The notes under the pieces are model-generated. The model saw only the letters and a list, made by a program, of their open reading frames with translations, did no database searches and was not told where the DNA came from. This document shows, in pieces, positions 56,136-64,000 of a DNA stretch of 64,000 bases. Positions within the stretch are counted from its first letter, which is position 1. Each line of letters begins with the position of its first letter. Made by a program: the position numbers and the translations under genes. Location: positions 1-64,000 of the forward strand of contig VUAW01000007.1 of assembly GCA_008711135.1 (NCBI GenBank). Direction: 5' to 3'. Source of the stretch: Rhodobacteraceae bacterium LNNU 3342 (GTDB lineage Bacteria > Pseudomonadota > Alphaproteobacteria > Rhodobacterales > Rhodobacteraceae).

Positions 56136-57107
56136 CTATCGCGGCGCCCCCGTCAAGGTGTGGCAATAAAGGCAGATCAGTTCATGCGCCACATGGGCCC
56201 CCATGATCGCCGTCACGCCGGTAGTGTCATAAGGGGGCGAAACCTCTACCACATCGCCGCCCACCAACCGGATGCCGGCGAGGTCCCGCAGAAGATGCGC
56301 GGCCTGCGCGCTGGTCAGCCCACCCCAGACGGGCGTGCCGGTGCCCGGCGCATAGGCGGGGTCGAGCGCGTCGATGTCAAAGGTCAGGTAGGTCGGGTGG
56401 TCCCCTACGATCGCCTTGACCTGCGCGGCCGTTGCCGCCACGCCCTGTTCGTGCACGGTTCTGGCGTCGATAATGTGCACGCCCATCGTGTCGGGGTTAT
56501 CGGTGCGGATGCCGATCTGAACGGATCGCGACGGGTCCACCAGCCCCTCTCGGATCGCCTTGTACATGAAGGTGCCGTGGTCGATCCGCTCCATGTCCTC
56601 ATCCACCCAGGTGTCGGTATGGGCATCGAACTGGATGACAGAGAGCGGGCCGTATTTTTCTGCATAGGCGCGCAGGATCGGCAGGGTGATGAAATGGTCG
56701 CCGCCCAGTGTCACCGTACCTGCGCCCGCTGCCAGAATCGTGCGGAAATGATCGGTCAGCGTTGCGGGAAAGGCCGGGACATTTGCATAGTCAAAGGCAA
56801 GATCGCCGTAGTCCACGATGTTGAAGTCATCAAGAGGGCTGAACCCCCAGCCATAAGGGGCGTCAAAGGCTTGAAGGGCAGACGCCTCGCGGATTGCACG
56901 GGGGCCGAAGCGGGTACCGGGACGATGCGTCACCGCTTGGTCAAAGGGAACGCCGGTGATGGCAAGGTGCACGCCAGTCAGGTTCTTGGTGTAGGTCCGG
57001 CGCAGGAAGCTGGTGGCGCCGCCAAAGGCGTTTTCATAGGCCAGACCGCGCTGTCCCTTGCGGGTGAAGGCCGTATCCACCTGCGTCTTTGCATCTTCCA
57101 GCGCCAT
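56136..57107 (-). CDS. speB: Agmatinase / ureohydrolase-family enzyme
   Basis: Agmatinase splits agmatine into putrescine and urea. The 323-residue protein has the binuclear manganese motifs of the ureohydrolase family: LGGDHFITLP, QFDAHTDTW and FDIDALDPAYAPGTGTPVWGG. N-terminal FGGATSFLRRTYTK and GVPFDQAVTHRPGTRFGP fit the agmatinase/guanidinobutyrase-like group; related enzymes act on other guanidino compounds, so the substrate is probable, not certain. The start is the ATG of MALEDAK; ATGs two and four codons upstream are also in frame. Confidence 0.9.
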   Translation of the reverse strand: MALEDAKTQVDTAFTRKGQRGLAYENAFGGATSFLRRTYTKNLTGVHLAITGVPFDQAVTHRPGTRFGPRAIREASALQAFDAPYGWGFSPLDDFNIVDYGDLAFDYANVPAFPATLTDHFRTILAAGAGTVTLGGDHFITLPILRAYAEKYGPLSVIQFDAHTDTWVDEDMERIDHGTFMYKAIREGLVDPSRSVQIGIRTDNPDTMGVHIIDARTVHEQGVAATAAQVKAIVGDHPTYLTFDIDALDPAYAPGTGTPVWGGLTSAQAAHLLRDLAGIRLVGGDVVEVSPPYDTTGVTAIMGAHVAHELICLYCHTLTGAPR

Positions 57108-57254
57108 CGCCATTCCCATCCGGTTTTCGATGGGCGGCAGACTAGCCTTTGGCACGGGAAAGGCAATCCGGGGCGCTCTCCCGCCCGTCTTCGATGCCTG
57201 CGGCATCTCATCCCGTTGGGCCGGGCGCCGCCTTGCGGCGGCGGGTGTGGCGCA

Positions 57255-57286
57255 AAGAAAAACCCCCCGCCGGTGGGCAGGGGGTT
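57255..57286 (-). terminator. Rho-independent terminator of acpP
   Basis: On the minus strand a stem aaccccc / gggggtt is followed by a U-rich run (tttttcttt), about 30 nt beyond the acpP stop. It separates acpP from the agmatinase gene on the same strand. Confidence 0.9.
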
Positions 57287-57313
57287 CGCAATCCTCGCGT
57301 CAGCGGCCCTGAA

Positions 57314-57547
57314 TCAGGCGGCTTCCGAGATGAACTTGACCGCGTCGCCGAAGGTCTGGATGGTTTCGGCGGCGTCATCGGGGATCTCGATGCCGAACTC
57401 TTCTTCGAAAGCCATCACCAGCTCGACCGTGTCGAGGCTGTCAGCGCCCAGATCGTCGATGAAGGACGCGTTTTCCGTGACCTTGTCCTCTTCGACGCCG
57501 AGGTGCTCGACGACGATCTTCTTAACGCGATCAGCGATATCGCTCAT
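57314..57547 (-). CDS. acpP: Acyl carrier protein AcpP
   Basis: The 77-residue acidic protein carries growing fatty acyl chains. The phosphopantetheine site is [11 protein letters not shown] with S37. The sequence is otherwise canonical ([13 protein letters not shown]). The start is the ATG of MSDIADR, with GAGGA 6 nt upstream; a second ATG two codons earlier sits directly on that ribosome site. The gene follows fabG after a 191-nt leader and ends at its own terminator. Confidence 0.98.
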   Translation of the reverse strand: MSDIADRVKKIVVEHLGVEEDKVTENASFIDDLGADSLDTVELVMAFEEEFGIEIPDDAAETIQTFGDAVKFISEAA

Positions 57548-57603
57548 GTTCATTCCTCATACGTTTCGCGGGAGGCATCCCGTCTAGTTGTCCCTGCCCC
57601 GTT

Positions 57604-57625
57604 GGGGCGGTTAGGACCCCGCCCC
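57604..57625. other. Stem-loop in the acpP leader
   Basis: A perfect 7-bp stem (ggggcgg / ccgcccc) with an 8-nt loop lies in the 191-nt fabG-acpP gap, about 57 nt upstream of the acpP start. There is no U-tract in the acpP direction. It may be an RNA-processing or stability element that lets acpP be expressed far above fabG; this is inference. The remainder of the gap shows no gene. Confidence 0.4.
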
Positions 57626-57738
57626 TTGCGGAAACAAGGCCACGACCGGCGCGGGAACGCCCCCGGCTCAATCAGCGCCGCCTATAGCACAGTCTTTACC
57701 AGAGGCAAACGCTTTCAGCCCGGGGGCGCAGGCCCGCA

Positions 57739-58476
57739 TCAGATCATGGCCATGCCGCCGTTCACATGCAAGGTGGCACCCGTGACATAGGCGGCTTCGG
57801 GGCTGGAAAGATAGAGAACGGCTGCCGCGATTTCACGCGCCTCACCCATCCGGCCGGCGGGGACCTGGCTCAGGATCTTGGCCTTCTGGTCGTCGTTCAG
57901 CTTGTCGGTCATCGCGGTGGCGATGAAGCCCGGCGCCACGGCGTTTACCGTGATTCCCCGGCTCGCGACCTCGTAGGCGAGGCTTTTGGACATGCCGATC
58001 ACGCCGGCCTTGGCGGCGGCATAGTTGCCCTGCCCCGGGTTGCCCGTCGCCCCCACGATCGAGGAGATGTTGACGATCCGCCCCCAGCGGGCCTTCATCA
58101 TCCCGCGCAGCACGCCGCGGCAGAGGCGGAAGGTCGCGGTCAGGTTCACGTCAAGCACCTGCTGCCATTCGTCATCCGACATCCGCATGAACAGGTTGTC
58201 GCGGGTGACGCCGGCGTTGTTGATCAGGATGTCAACCGAACCCATCGCCTCGGCCGCCTGTTTGGGCAGCGCCTCGACCGCGGCGGCGTCCGACAGGTTG
58301 CAGGCCAGCACATGGGCCCGTTCGCCCAGTTCGGCCGCCAGTTCTTCAAGCGGGCCGGTGCGGGTGCCCGAAAGCGCCACCGTCGCCCCTGCCCCATGCA
58401 GCGCGCGGGCGATTTCAGCCCCGATCCCGCCCGAGGCGCCGGTAATGAGCGCGGTCTTTCTGCTGAGGTCGAACAT
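57739..58476 (-). CDS. fabG: 3-oxoacyl-ACP reductase FabG
   Basis: FabG reduces 3-ketoacyl-ACP with NADPH in fatty acid synthesis. The 245-residue short-chain dehydrogenase has the cofactor site TGASGGIGAEIA, NNAG at ~87-90, and the catalytic S139, Y152 and K156 in NISSIVG and GNYAAAKAG. Its C-terminus ASYVTGATLHVNGGMAMI-like sequence (AAYVTGATLHVNGGMAMI) is typical FabG. The start is an ATG after AAGGAG; an upstream frame extension runs into fabD and is rejected. Confidence 0.97.
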   Translation of the reverse strand: MFDLSRKTALITGASGGIGAEIARALHGAGATVALSGTRTGPLEELAAELGERAHVLACNLSDAAAVEALPKQAAEAMGSVDILINNAGVTRDNLFMRMSDDEWQQVLDVNLTATFRLCRGVLRGMMKARWGRIVNISSIVGATGNPGQGNYAAAKAGVIGMSKSLAYEVASRGITVNAVAPGFIATAMTDKLNDDQKAKILSQVPAGRMGEAREIAAAVLYLSSPEAAYVTGATLHVNGGMAMI

Positions 58477-58489
58477 CTGTAACTCCTTG

Positions 58490-59422
58490 TTATTGTGCAG
58501 TGGCCGCGGCCACATCCTCGGGCGTGCCAATGGCGCGGGTGGTGGCGTCCTTGGCGATGCGCTTGACCATGCCGGACAAGGCCTTGCCAGCGCCAACCTC
58601 CCAGAACTCAGTCACGCCCTGCGCGGCCATCCACTGCACGGATTCGCGCCAGCGGACGGAACCGGTGACCTGCTCGACCAGAAGCTGGCGGATGACTTCA
58701 GGGTCGGTCACAGCCTCTGCCCGGACGTTGGCGACAACGGGGACGACGGGCGCGTTGATGGCGACGCCTGCCAGGGCCTCTGCCATGGCATCGGCTGCGG
58801 GCTGCATCAGCGTGCAGTGGAAAGGCGCAGATACCGGCAGCATCAGCGCCCGCTTCGCTCCCTTGGCCTTGGCAATGTCGAGCGCGCGTTCCACGGCTTC
58901 CCGGTGCCCCGAAACCACGACCTGCGCCGGGTCGTTGTCATTGGCGGCCTGGCAGACCTGTCCCTGCGCGGCCTCTGCCGCGACCTCGGACGCGGCGGCG
59001 AAATCAAGGCCCAGCAGCGCCGCCATCGCCCCCTGACCGACAGGAACCGCCTCTTGCATCGCGCGGCCGCGGATGCGCAGCAGGCGCGCGGTGTCGGACA
59101 CGCTCAACGATCCGGCGGCGGCCAGCGCGGAATATTCCCCAAGGCTGTGCCCCGCGACGAAAGCCGCGTCCGTGATCTTCACGCCCTCTGCCTCCAGCGC
59201 GCGCATGGCGGCGAGCGAGGTCGCCATCAGCGCGGGCTGCGCATTGGCGGTCAGGGTCAGATCCTCGGTCGTGCCTTCCCAGATCAGGTTCGACAGCTTC
59301 TCGCCCAAGGCCTCGTCCACCTCGTCAAAGATGGCGCGGGCGGCGGGATAGGCCTCGGCAAGGGCGCGGCCCATGCCGACGGTCTGCGCGCCCTGGCCGG
59401 GGAAAACATATGCGCGGCTCAT
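58490..59422 (-). CDS. fabD: Malonyl-CoA:ACP transacylase FabD
   Basis: FabD loads malonyl groups from CoA onto ACP. The 310-residue protein shows FPGQGAQTVGMG at the N-terminus, the nucleophile elbow AGHSLGEYSA (S93) and the histidine in PVSAPFHCTLM. The start follows AGGAGG by 4 nt. It leads the fabD-fabG-acpP cluster and is divergent from the cytochrome b561-YceI gene. Confidence 0.97.
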   Translation of the reverse strand: MSRAYVFPGQGAQTVGMGRALAEAYPAARAIFDEVDEALGEKLSNLIWEGTTEDLTLTANAQPALMATSLAAMRALEAEGVKITDAAFVAGHSLGEYSALAAAGSLSVSDTARLLRIRGRAMQEAVPVGQGAMAALLGLDFAAASEVAAEAAQGQVCQAANDNDPAQVVVSGHREAVERALDIAKAKGAKRALMLPVSAPFHCTLMQPAADAMAEALAGVAINAPVVPVVANVRAEAVTDPEVIRQLLVEQVTGSVRWRESVQWMAAQGVTEFWEVGAGKALSGMVKRIAKDATTRAIGTPEDVAAATAQ

Positions 59423-59585
59423 GGTTCCTCCTGTTCAGGTTTGCCTTGGTCTATCGTCACGGCCGCCCCGGCGCAATCATCACGCGTCCGTGCGGGTCGC
59501 TGCACATCCCCTGTGCGTGGGACCGGATTTTCCTGCGCGGCCCGCTCCTTTAGGGTCGCCTGCGAATCCCACACGGAGCGCGGCC

Positions 59586-60779
59586 ATGGCCCTGACGAAC
59601 ACGAGCGACGATTTCGGCGCCATCACCAAGACATTCCACTGGATGACGGCGCTTCTGATCCTGACGGCCTTCCCGCTGGGCATGATCGCCGAACGCTGGC
59701 CGATGGGGACCGAGGAGGCGCTCGCGGTCAAGGTGGTGCTGTTTTCCCTTCACAAGACGGTAGGGGTAATGGCCTTCCTGATCGCGCTGGGGCGGGTGGC
59801 ATGGGCGCTGGGTCAGCCGAAACCCGCGCCGCTGCACCCTGACCGTCGGGTGGAAACGCTGCTGGCCGATACGGTGCACTGGGCACTTTATGCCTCGATG
59901 CTGCTGGTGCCGCTGACGGGCTGGGTGCATCACGCGGCAACCACCGGCTTTGCGCCCATCTGGTGGCCCTTTGGCCAAAGCCTGCCATTCGTCCCCGTGG
60001 ACGAGAGCGTGGCGCAGGTGGCAGGCGCCATGCATTGGGTGTTCACGAAGGCGCTGCTGGTGACGGTGGGGCTGCATGTGCTGGGCGCGCTGAAGCACCA
60101 TGTGGTGGACCGGGATGGCACCCTGCGGCGAATGCTGCCCGGCGGCACAGGTGTTCAACGCCGCGGCACGGGTGGACGCGGCCATGGGCTGGTTCCGCCG
60201 CTGGCCGCGCTGGCGATCTATGGGCTTGCAACCGCAGGCGCGCTGGCGCTGGTGCGCGAACCCGAAGCTGCCACGAAGCTGGAGGCAGTTGATGCCGGCT
60301 GGGCGGTGCAGGAAGGTACGCTTGCCATCACCGTGCGCCAGATGGGGGCCGAGGTGACAGGCGCCTTTGAAAGCTGGACCGCCGCAATCAACTTTGACGA
60401 AGACGCGCCCGGAGAGGTTCTGGGGACGGTCGATGTTACCATCGCTATCGACAGCCTGCGGCTTGGTTCAGTGACTGCGCAGGCGATGGGCGCGGATTTC
60501 TTTGATGCCGAATCCCACCCCACCGCCCGGTTCGAGGCAGAGATCTTTGCCGCCGGCAGCGACTACGTGGCCGAGGGTACGCTGACGCTGAAGGGGATCA
60601 CCTTGCCGCTCGCCCTGCCCTTCACGCTGGACCTGCAGGGCGATGAGGCGGTGATGACCGCCCGGCTGGAACTTGACCGGCGTGAGTTCGCGATCGGCGA
60701 AAGCCAGCAGAACGAGGCGACGCTGGCTTATGGCGTGATGGTGGACATCGCGCTCACCGCCACCCGCGACCCCCGCTAG
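59586..60779 (+). CDS. Cytochrome b561 domain fused to YceI domain
   Basis: The 397-residue protein combines two modules. Residues ~1-180 are a cytochrome b561-type diheme membrane domain, with about four helices and candidate heme histidines in KTFHWMTAL, FSLHKTVGV, LTGWVHH and GLHVLGALKHHVVDRD. A Gly/Arg linker (~185-200) and a fifth hydrophobic helix (LAALAIYGLATAGALAL) follow. Residues ~235-397 are a YceI domain (lipocalin-like isoprenoid carrier; DFFDAESHPTARFEAE and a C-terminal strand set). The fusion places a lipid/quinone-like ligand carrier on the periplasmic side of an electron-transfer protein. The start has no strong ribosome site; an open frame extends 71 codons upstream without conserved sequence. 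Confidence 0.88.
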   Translation: MALTNTSDDFGAITKTFHWMTALLILTAFPLGMIAERWPMGTEEALAVKVVLFSLHKTVGVMAFLIALGRVAWALGQPKPAPLHPDRRVETLLADTVHWALYASMLLVPLTGWVHHAATTGFAPIWWPFGQSLPFVPVDESVAQVAGAMHWVFTKALLVTVGLHVLGALKHHVVDRDGTLRRMLPGGTGVQRRGTGGRGHGLVPPLAALAIYGLATAGALALVREPEAATKLEAVDAGWAVQEGTLAITVRQMGAEVTGAFESWTAAINFDEDAPGEVLGTVDVTIAIDSLRLGSVTAQAMGADFFDAESHPTARFEAEIFAAGSDYVAEGTLTLKGITLPLALPFTLDLQGDEAVMTARLELDRREFAIGESQQNEATLAYGVMVDIALTATRDPR

Positions 60780-60783
60780 GGGA

Positions 60784-62235
60784 TCACTTCAGCGGCGGCT
60801 TACCCAGGTGCTTGCGCAGGCGTGAGGGTGTGGACTTCTTGCGGTCCTTGTAGGGGTTCTGGTCGCTCTGGCTGCGCAGGGTTACGCGGATCGGCGTGCC
60901 TGGCATGTCGAACGCGTCCCGCAACCCGTTGACCAGATAACGCGTGTAGCTGTCCGGCAGCTTTTCGGGGTGCGAGCACATGATGACGAAGCCCGGCGGC
61001 CGCGTCTTGACTTGGGTCATGTAGCGCAGCCGCACCCGGCGGCCGCCCGGTGCCGGCGGCGGGTGCGCCTCGGTCATCGCGCCCAGCCACTGGTTCAGCT
61101 TGGCGGTGGTGATGCGGCGGTTCCAGACCTCATGCGCCTTGAGAACCGCCTTGTGCAGCCGGTCAAGGCCCCGGCCCGTCTTGGCCGAAACCGTGACCAG
61201 CGGCGCGCCGCGAAGCTGGGGCAGTAGCCGTTCGAACATCTCGCGCAGTTCGTTCAGCTTTTCCTGCTTGTCCTCTTCCAGATCCCACTTGTTGACGGCA
61301 ACAACGACCGCCCGGCCTTCGGTTTCCGCAAAGTCGGCAATCCGCAGGTCCTGCTGTTCAAACGGGATCTCCACGTCCAGAAGCACGACGACCACCTCGG
61401 CAAAGCGGACGGCGCGAAGCCCGTCTGATACCGAAAGCTTTTCCAGCTTGTCCTGCACCTTGGCGCGCTTGCGCATCCCGGCGGTGTCAAAGATCCGGAC
61501 CGGCGTACCCTCCCAATCCGCGCGGAGAGAGATCGCGTCGCGGGTGATCCCGGCCTCTGGCCCGGTCAGCAGCCGGTCCTGGCCGATGATCTTGTTGATC
61601 AGCGTGGACTTGCCCGCGTTCGGGCGGCCGATGACTGCGATCTGCAAGGGCTTGGCCTGCGTCGGGACGCGGGGACCCTCGTCATCCTCATCCACATCCA
61701 CGTCGATTTCGGGGGCGGTTTCGGCGGCGCGTTCGTCGAATTCGTCGGCCAGCGGGCGCAGGCGCTGGTAAAGTTCCTCCAACCCCTCGCCATGTTCGGC
61801 AGAGAGCTGAACGGGTTCGCCCAAGCCAAGCGAATAGGCTTCCAGCGCACCGGCCTCGCCCGCGCGGCCCTCGGCCTTGTTCGCCGCAAGGATGACATGC
61901 GCGTTCTTGCGGCGCAGGATTTCTGCAAAGATCTGGTCGGTCGGCAGCACACCCGCCCGCGCGTCAATCATGAACAGGCAGATATCGGCCATTTCCACGG
62001 CGCGTTCCGTCAGCCGGCGCATCCGGCCCTGAAGGCTGTCGTCGGTCGCATCCTCCAGCCCCGCCGTGTCGATCACGGTAAAGCGCAGGTCGCCCAAGCG
62101 CGCCGCGCCTTCGCGCAGGTCACGGGTTACGCCCGGCTGGTCATCGACCAGCGCAAGCTTCTTGCCCACAAGGCGGTTGAACAGGGTCGACTTGCCCACA
62201 TTGGGGCGCCCGACTATGGCAAGAGTAAAGCTCAT
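60784..62235 (-). CDS. der: Ribosome assembly GTPase Der (EngA)
   Basis: Der is an essential tandem GTPase acting in 50S subunit assembly. The 483-residue protein has two G domains, each with P-loop GRPNVGKST / GRPNAGKST, switch DTAGLE / DTAGMR and NK(A/W)D, here NKAE and NKWD, and a C-terminal KH-like domain ending in a basic tail ([19 protein letters not shown]). The first domain has NKAE in place of NKxD, which is seen in some Der proteins. The start follows GGAGG by 5 nt. Confidence 0.97.
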   Translation of the reverse strand: MSFTLAIVGRPNVGKSTLFNRLVGKKLALVDDQPGVTRDLREGAARLGDLRFTVIDTAGLEDATDDSLQGRMRRLTERAVEMADICLFMIDARAGVLPTDQIFAEILRRKNAHVILAANKAEGRAGEAGALEAYSLGLGEPVQLSAEHGEGLEELYQRLRPLADEFDERAAETAPEIDVDVDEDDEGPRVPTQAKPLQIAVIGRPNAGKSTLINKIIGQDRLLTGPEAGITRDAISLRADWEGTPVRIFDTAGMRKRAKVQDKLEKLSVSDGLRAVRFAEVVVVLLDVEIPFEQQDLRIADFAETEGRAVVVAVNKWDLEEDKQEKLNELREMFERLLPQLRGAPLVTVSAKTGRGLDRLHKAVLKAHEVWNRRITTAKLNQWLGAMTEAHPPPAPGGRRVRLRYMTQVKTRPPGFVIMCSHPEKLPDSYTRYLVNGLRDAFDMPGTPIRVTLRSQSDQNPYKDRKKSTPSRLRKHLGKPPLK

Positions 62236-62280
62236 CACGCCCTCCGAGGCTCAAGGGGCGGCCTTTACACCGCTTTCGCG

Positions 62281-63588
62281 TCAGCGGAAAGCGTGAAGCT
62301 GTCCGTTCCGCCCGACGATATACATGGTTTGGTTCACGACCACGGGAAGAGCCGCGGCGCCGCCGGGAATTTCCTGTTCCGACAGAAGGCCGCCATTCAC
62401 CACGTCGAAGGACCGCAGCACCCCGTCGTTCGAGGCCAGCCAAATCCGCCCGCCCGCCAGAACGGGGCCATAGTGGGCGACGATCTCGTTTCGCCGCGCC
62501 TCACGTTCCGTCAGGAAGTAGGGAAGGCTGACGGCAAAGATCCGTTCGCCCGTGGCCGCGTCAAGGCGGACCAGCTGCCCTTCGTCGCTCACAAGGAACA
62601 GCGAGCCGCCCGCGGGCCACACCGGGCCATAAGCACCTTCGCGCGCCGACCAGATCGTGTCGCCGGTGTTCAGGTCCACGGCCATTACCCGCCCCGAGGC
62701 GTTGCCCACATAGACCGTGCTGCCATCCACCACCGGATCGCCGGTAATGTCGGTCACACCCGCCCAGGCCCGGCCGGGACGGCGGCCGGCGACGGTGGTG
62801 CCCCACATGCGCGTGCCGCTGTTGCGCAGGACGCCCACAAGCTCCCCGCTCGAATAAGGCAGGATGGCAAGCCGGTCCGTCACCGCCGGTGCGGGACCGC
62901 CCACAAGGGCCGAGGCCGTCGGCGTACCCGAAAGCTGCCAGCGTTCGCGCCCGTTCGCGGCGTCTAGCGCCCAAGCCGTGCTGTCATCAGCCACTACGTA
63001 GACGGTGCCGTCCGCGAAGGTGGGCGCCGCAGTCACGGGCGCGGCAAAGCGCTGCGTCCAGATCTCGCCCCCCGTGGCGGGGTCAAGCGCCACAAGCCGG
63101 CCATACCCGGTCGTGACGTAAAGCCGTCCGTCCCCATAGGCCAGCGCCCCGCCCGAGGCCCGGCCCGACCGTTCCGCCGCAGGCGTCAGGTCGCGGGACC
63201 AGAGCGTGGTGCCGTCAACGCCCGTCGCCGTCACCGTGGCCCGCGCATCAAGCGTGAACACGCGCCCGCCCGCGACCACGGGATCAGCGGTAATGCGGTA
63301 CTGCCGTCCCTCTCCGGTTCCGATCGGTGCCGACCAGACTCGCTGCGGGGTTGTTGAAAATGCCGGGTGCGTCAGGCGGTGGGTGGCGCTGCCGCCCCGC
63401 TGGGGCCATTCGGCGTGGTTGACCTCGGCTGGCAGGCTGATCGGGCGGACCTGGTTGATGTCCGGCGCCTGGAAGACCTGCCCGTCGCGCAGGGGCAGAC
63501 GCTCGCCCGGCAGGACCGTCTCCGGCTCGGTGCAGGCGGCCAGCGTGCCCAGCGCGGCCAGAACGCCAAAGGTGTGGATCAGCTTCAC
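62281..63588 (-). CDS. bamB: Outer-membrane protein assembly lipoprotein BamB
   Basis: BamB is the WD40-like beta-propeller subunit of the BAM complex. The 435-residue protein has a lipoprotein signal peptide with lipobox LAAC (Cys19), followed by repeated PQQ-type blades (GGRVFTLDARATVTA, GDGRLYVTTGYGRLVALDPATGGEIW, DGSTVYVGNASGRVMAVDLNTGD). Its position next to der and downstream of a TPR-protein gene is the same as in E. coli yfgM-bamB-der. Confidence 0.94.
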   Translation of the reverse strand: MKLIHTFGVLAALGTLAACTEPETVLPGERLPLRDGQVFQAPDINQVRPISLPAEVNHAEWPQRGGSATHRLTHPAFSTTPQRVWSAPIGTGEGRQYRITADPVVAGGRVFTLDARATVTATGVDGTTLWSRDLTPAAERSGRASGGALAYGDGRLYVTTGYGRLVALDPATGGEIWTQRFAAPVTAAPTFADGTVYVVADDSTAWALDAANGRERWQLSGTPTASALVGGPAPAVTDRLAILPYSSGELVGVLRNSGTRMWGTTVAGRRPGRAWAGVTDITGDPVVDGSTVYVGNASGRVMAVDLNTGDTIWSAREGAYGPVWPAGGSLFLVSDEGQLVRLDAATGERIFAVSLPYFLTEREARRNEIVAHYGPVLAGGRIWLASNDGVLRSFDVVNGGLLSEQEIPGGAAALPVVVNQTMYIVGRNGQLHAFR

Positions 63589-63634
63589 TGCCTGTCCCTT
63601 CCTGTTTGCCGGCCGGGCCGGATTCCCGCGGATC

Positions 63635-64000
63635 TCAGCCCGCCGTTTCGGGCGCTTCGCCCAGAACCACCATCATCTGCGTCGCGCGGCGGCGCAAGTT
63701 CGGCGTGGTGCCCGGTTCGTCCAGAAGCTCGCGCAGAAGCGCGACAGCCTGGTCTTCGTTACCGCTTTCGACCCGCAGCAGCGCAAGCTGTTCAAGCGCC
63801 AGCGGGCGGAACGGCTGCCCCGCCTGGGCAAGGCTTTGCAGCGCGGCCTCGCGTTCCTCGACCGGCAGGTCGCTGCCGCCCAGCACGACGCGCTTGAGCA
63901 TGGCAAGCTGCCGATAGCTGGCGGGCAGCGCCGCATCGTCGGCCACCGCCTGCAGCGCGGCCATGGCGGCGTCACGATCGCCCGCGGCCACTGCCTCGGA
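63635..64000 (-). CDS. TPR-containing protein, YfgM-like (5' end beyond right edge)
   Basis: The last 121 residues of an Ala/Leu-rich tetratricopeptide-like protein are present, including YRQLAMLKRVVLGGSD, then ALEQLALLRVESGNEDQAVALLRELLDEP and RRRATQMMVVLGEAPE. The frame stays open to the window edge, so the start is missing. Order with bamB and der suggests the membrane-anchored ancillary factor YfgM, which links the Sec translocon with periplasmic chaperones in E. coli. Assignment is by position plus repeat character. Confidence 0.75.
   Translation of the reverse strand, partial: SEAVAAGDRDAAMAALQAVADDAALPASYRQLAMLKRVVLGGSDLPVEEREAALQSLAQAGQPFRPLALEQLALLRVESGNEDQAVALLRELLDEPGTTPNLRRRATQMMVVLGEAPETAG

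Noticed and set aside
60090-60240. Frameshift in the cytochrome b561-YceI gene
   Set aside because: An overlapping frame looks protein-like here, but the main frame continues into a good membrane helix and then the YceI domain, so the Gly/Arg stretch is best read as a linker.

Overview
The window is high-GC DNA with alphaproteobacterial gene content. The gene set and order point to the Rhodobacterales (Rhodobacter/Paracoccus-like Rhodobacteraceae): an iscR-suf operon with a cysteine-poor IscR, a homodimeric NADP-isocitrate dehydrogenase, a DUF4167 gene beside prmC-prfA, and lptF-lptG-lptD-surA-pdxA-rsmA. Assignments come from reading the sequence and from recalled family motifs; no database search was run. 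The gene layout looks chromosomal. I saw no prophage, insertion sequence, CRISPR array or replication origin.

1-1520: a decayed accessory edge. The start of a molybdopterin oxidoreductase runs off the left end. It is followed by a frameshifted isoprenylcysteine-methyltransferase-like gene and the last ~93 residues of a heavy-metal P-type ATPase, all next to a tRNA-Arg(CCG). 1590-9800: the Fe-S assembly operon, read leftward (iscR, cysteine desulfurase, sufB, sufC, sufD, two small polytopic membrane proteins, sufS), with a divergent alpha/beta hydrolase. 9800-19050: a leftward peptide-type ABC transporter operon ending in a class III aminotransferase and a PuuA-like glutamine synthetase, with a divergent M19 dipeptidase; this looks like uptake and gamma-glutamyl-dependent catabolism of an unidentified amine or peptide. 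19100-24040: icd, a YitT-family protein, typA/bipA and an alpha/beta hydrolase.

24035-39862: seven translationally coupled genes (glgE, treS-maltokinase fusion, glgB, glgX, treZ, malQ, treY; every junction overlaps by 1-4 nt). Together they encode both directions of trehalose/alpha-glucan interconversion: TreS-Mak-GlgE-GlgB build branched glucan from trehalose, while GlgX, MalQ, TreY and TreZ debranch it, remodel it and release trehalose. No glgA or glgC is present in the window.

40067-43368: a secreted beta-lactamase-fold hydrolase, a type III polyketide synthase coupled to a membrane methyltransferase (probably a methylated alkylpyrone or alkylresorcinol lipid), and a membrane-anchored retropepsin. 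43384-52823: pepA-holC leftward, and the outer-membrane biogenesis operon lptF-lptG-lptD-surA-pdxA-rsmA rightward. 52830-64000: a GFA-family pseudogene, DUF4167, prmC-prfA, agmatinase, fabD-fabG-acpP, a cytochrome b561-YceI fusion, and the TPR-protein/bamB/der block. The last block has the same order as yfgM-bamB-der in enterobacteria.
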